Assembly (NCBI GenBank): GCA_022571845.1
Contig: JACZXB010000007.1
Location: forward strand, 1 to 64,000
DNA length: 64,000 nt
Reading direction: 5' to 3'
Source of the DNA: Candidatus Zixiibacteriota bacterium
GTDB lineage: Bacteria > Zixibacteria > MSB-5A5 > GN15 > FEB-12
The notes under the pieces were generated by a model. It was not told where the DNA came from, made no database searches, and saw only the letters and a program-made list of their open reading frames with translations. Position numbers and translations under genes: made by a program. Positions 61,807 to 64,000 of the stretch are shown piece by piece (the first letter of the stretch is position 1; every line of letters begins with the position of its first letter).

Positions 61807-62534
61807 TGCGCATAGCTCTGGTATCGGATGTCCATGCCAACCTCGAAGCACTAGAAGCTGTACTTAAACATATCGAAACAGAAAACACAGACGAAATTTG
61901 TAGTTTGGGTGACGTAGTTGGATATGGCAGCGACCCCTCAGCTTGCCTCGAGCTGGTCAATAAAACTTGTCAGATTAAACTGATTGGCAACCACGACTAT
62001 TATGCCCTGGGACGGGAATCCTCAAATGACTATACTCCCCTGGCTCAGATCTCTACTGAGTGGACCAAAAAAACTTTGACGGATACGGATATTTCAATTT
62101 TGGATTCTTTTACGATGGAAGAAGTAATCGAGGGAATACACCTTGTGCACGCTTCGCCATTTCAACCGCAAGAATTTCACTACATTTTGACCAACAATGA
62201 TGCTGCTAATGCTTTTCCCAACTGCAAAACAAATCTTTGCTTCATGGGACATACCCATGTTCCGTTAATATTCAATGAAAAGCCGGGCCAACTGCCCCGC
62301 CAGAGAGTTGGCCATGACTTTGTACCTGATAAAAATTGTAAATATTTGATAAACGTAGGTTCGGTAGGTCAGCCCCGGGACAATGATCCCAGGGCATCTT
62401 ATGCAACTTATGATACCGAGACCAGAGACGTCTGCTATCACCGGATTGAGTATGATATCAAAACAGCCCAGAAAAAGATGGAAGAGGCCAAGCTTCCGGA
62501 AATGCTAATAGAAAGGCTTGCTATCGGTAAGTAA
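61806..62534 (+). CDS. Calcineurin-like metallophosphoesterase
   Basis: A 242-residue soluble metallophosphoesterase of the YfcE/diadenosine-tetraphosphatase-like type. The metal motifs are SDVHANLEALEAVL, SLGDVVGYGSDPSACLE, IGNHDYYALG and CFMGHTHVPLIF. The C-terminal part has NVGSVGQPRDNDPRASYA, typical of this subgroup. The substrate (a small phosphoester or nucleotide) cannot be told from sequence. The TAATG overlap with the FHA gene and the following CHASE2 gene suggest one signalling operon. Confidence 0.92.
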   Translation: MRIALVSDVHANLEALEAVLKHIETENTDEICSLGDVVGYGSDPSACLELVNKTCQIKLIGNHDYYALGRESSNDYTPLAQISTEWTKKTLTDTDISILDSFTMEEVIEGIHLVHASPFQPQEFHYILTNNDAANAFPNCKTNLCFMGHTHVPLIFNEKPGQLPRQRVGHDFVPDKNCKYLINVGSVGQPRDNDPRASYATYDTETRDVCYHRIEYDIKTAQKKMEEAKLPEMLIERLAIGK

Positions 62535-62539
62535 TAGAC

Positions 62540-64000
62540 ATGACTAAATATGCTTCATATATAGTTTTTCTATTGATTTCTATTTTAGTAGCTACTTTTT
62601 ATATAAACGGATTTGGTCCGATTGAAGGTCTCCAAAGCAGCATCAATGACAAACTTCAGAACCTGACCGCCTCGGATGAAATGGTTCAAAATGTAGTAAT
62701 CGTAACAATCGATGGAGCCGCCCAAGACCAATATGGCAGCTGGCCCTGGGGTCATGACCGGATAGCAGATTTAGCCGCGGCCATAGCAGGCGCAAACCCA
62801 AAAGTTATAGTGCTGGATTTTGAACTTCAGGAAAATGCTGCCCAGGAAAAAGCCGGTAATACTAAAATTTTGACCGAGCAGCTAAGCTGGATTGACAATT
62901 TAGTCATTCCTTATGATATCGCTCTGGCCACTTTCAGAAGCAGCCGGACAAGTAACCCCGACTATCTCTTTGATTACTCTTTGACAGTTAATGACCAATT
63001 GGGGATTATGGAAGAGAACTCAAGCCTTTTAGCCCGCAAATTATTTCTACCTGCGGCTAAAATACTCAAGACAAGGCCTAAGCTTGGCTTTAGTTACATA
63101 ATGCCGGATGAAGACAGAATCTTGAGACACCAGTCGATGGTGATGAATTACGAAGGATACTATTATCCATCGGTGGCTCTTATGGCTGCCGCAGTCTATG
63201 AAAAAGTACTGCCCGATATGGTGAAAATAACAGAAGGCCAGAAGATAGAGCTGAGCAGCCGGGTAACTATACCTATAAACGAGAAAAGTGAGTTTTTCCT
63301 GAATTTCTACAAAGAAAACCCGTTTGTAAAATATTCCGCCAGCCAGATTTTGGGCGAAGGCTTTAATTTCAGCCAGCTGGCCGGAAAAGCGGTTCTCATT
63401 ACCGTTGACGAATTTGAAAATTCAGAATACTTTAAAACTCCAGTAAGCGACGAATCACCAAGATATATGATAACTGCTACCACCCTGAGCAATCTCATAA
63501 ACCGGGATATGATTACCATCGGTTTTAATTCAGTATTGTACAATCTCTTACTTCTGTTTTTGCTTGGCGGCATTTGCGCTTTTGTGATGCCGCAGATTTC
63601 ACTCTTGTACCGCTTTGTTACACTCGGAATCGGGCTCTTTTTGTTGATCAATGTTAATTACTTTATGTTAAGTTCTTTCAAGGTGCTGGTAGAGCTAACA
63701 TATATTGGCCTGGAATTCGTCCTGTTTATGGCTGCCGCACCGATGTTAGAGACTAGCCTTGTATTGGGTGAAGAAGCCGAAGAAATCAAAAAGAAAAAAG
63801 CCAAAGAAAAAGCCAAGAAAAGAATGGAAAGGCTTCGCCTTAAAGCCAAATCTCAATCTGACGGAGCAGATATTGACGAACCGGTTGTCAGAGAGATTAA
63901 GGCCAGCAGTTCCGATCCGGAAAACGTGGTAACTGCTGTCCTGTCTGGAGAAGAAATCAAGGTGACCAGCGCTATCGAGCATGACGGCAAGGGCTCCCTT
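62540..64000 (+). CDS. CHASE2-domain membrane protein (3' end outside window)
   Basis: An open frame of 487 codons runs to the last base without a stop. It has an N-terminal membrane segment (ASYIVFLLISILVATFYI), then a CHASE2-type extracytoplasmic sensor domain (about 45-330; NVVIVTIDGAAQDQYGSWP, then VIVLDFELQ). Two or three C-terminal membrane segments follow near 335-410 (LLLLFLLGGICAFVMPQI). The tail is a basic coiled coil (EEIKKKKAKEKAKKRMERL) leading out of the window. CHASE2 proteins usually end in a kinase, cyclase or GGDEF output module. Which one occurs here is not visible. It starts 5 bases after the phosphoesterase. Confidence 0.82.
   Translation, partial: MTKYASYIVFLLISILVATFYINGFGPIEGLQSSINDKLQNLTASDEMVQNVVIVTIDGAAQDQYGSWPWGHDRIADLAAAIAGANPKVIVLDFELQENAAQEKAGNTKILTEQLSWIDNLVIPYDIALATFRSSRTSNPDYLFDYSLTVNDQLGIMEENSSLLARKLFLPAAKILKTRPKLGFSYIMPDEDRILRHQSMVMNYEGYYYPSVALMAAAVYEKVLPDMVKITEGQKIELSSRVTIPINEKSEFFLNFYKENPFVKYSASQILGEGFNFSQLAGKAVLITVDEFENSEYFKTPVSDESPRYMITATTLSNLINRDMITIGFNSVLYNLLLLFLLGGICAFVMPQISLLYRFVTLGIGLFLLINVNYFMLSSFKVLVELTYIGLEFVLFMAAAPMLETSLVLGEEAEEIKKKKAKEKAKKRMERLRLKAKSQSDGADIDEPVVREIKASSSDPENVVTAVLSGEEIKVTSAIEHDGKGSL

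Overview
This 64 kb window reads as a chromosome segment of a diderm (Gram-negative-type) bacterium with moderate GC and almost gapless gene packing. Signs of an outer membrane are a full tolQ-tolR-tonB/tolA-tolB-pal-cpoB cluster, PorV/UPF0164-like outer-membrane proteins, lipoproteins and a secreted protein with a FlgD/T9SS-like C-terminal domain. Together with dockerin-type secreted proteins and PKD and FHA/CHASE2 proteins, this fits the FCB-type candidate lineages, Zixibacteria in particular. That placement is an inference from gene content. There are no rRNA genes, no CRISPR array and no intact transposase. One tRNA is present, tRNA-Thr(UGU).

Layout. (1) 1-5450: Suf iron-sulfur operon, sufC (cut by the window edge)-sufB-sufD-Rieske ferredoxin-sufS-sufU-sufT. 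(2) 5451-13321: a patchwork of short dispersed palindromic repeats around a nuclease-like protein, an E2 acyltransferase-lipB-fabL operon, a DUF4062 protein and nadA. (3) 13322-22713: ferredoxin-NADP reductase, peroxiredoxin, gltX, a proline-rich membrane protein, an ADP-forming acyl-CoA synthetase, pyruvate phosphate dikinase with lysine-rich tails, and a small basic repeat protein. (4) 23324-30681: eight co-directional genes forming a tandem duplication of one four-gene membrane cassette (FN3/DUF6754-like protein, membrane protein C, anchored extracytoplasmic protein B, membrane protein A). No enzyme motif is recognisable in any of them. This is the strongest candidate for an undescribed system. 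(5) 31173-32560: tRNA-Thr, small unknown proteins and a 23-residue membrane microprotein.

(6) 32772-36811: a MutL/GlmL-like ASKHA protein with two uncharacterised partners and a small lipoprotein. (7) 37052-44276: Tol-Pal cluster followed by ligA. (8) 44460-47056: two paralogous dockerin-bearing secreted proteins. (9) 47184-51858: a PhaR-type regulator with a palindromic operator lying inside its own promoter, a CheY-like receiver, then smpB-amidase-murI-rdgB. (10) 52103-58397: a minus-strand operon of a sorting-domain beta-propeller protein, two PorV-like proteins, a gluzincin metalloprotease and a GNAT enzyme. (11) 58733-64000: PKD lipoprotein, a small membrane protein, etfA without etfB, then a tandem-FHA protein-metallophosphoesterase-CHASE2 operon that runs off the window.

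Most genes are housekeeping (Fe-S assembly, lipoylation, NAD synthesis, peptidoglycan, envelope integrity). The dispersed repeats cluster at 5.4-13.3 kb, 23.2 kb and 51.9 kb, and the transferred-looking genes (nuclease-like, DUF4062) sit among them. All function calls come from reading motifs by eye. No database search was possible.
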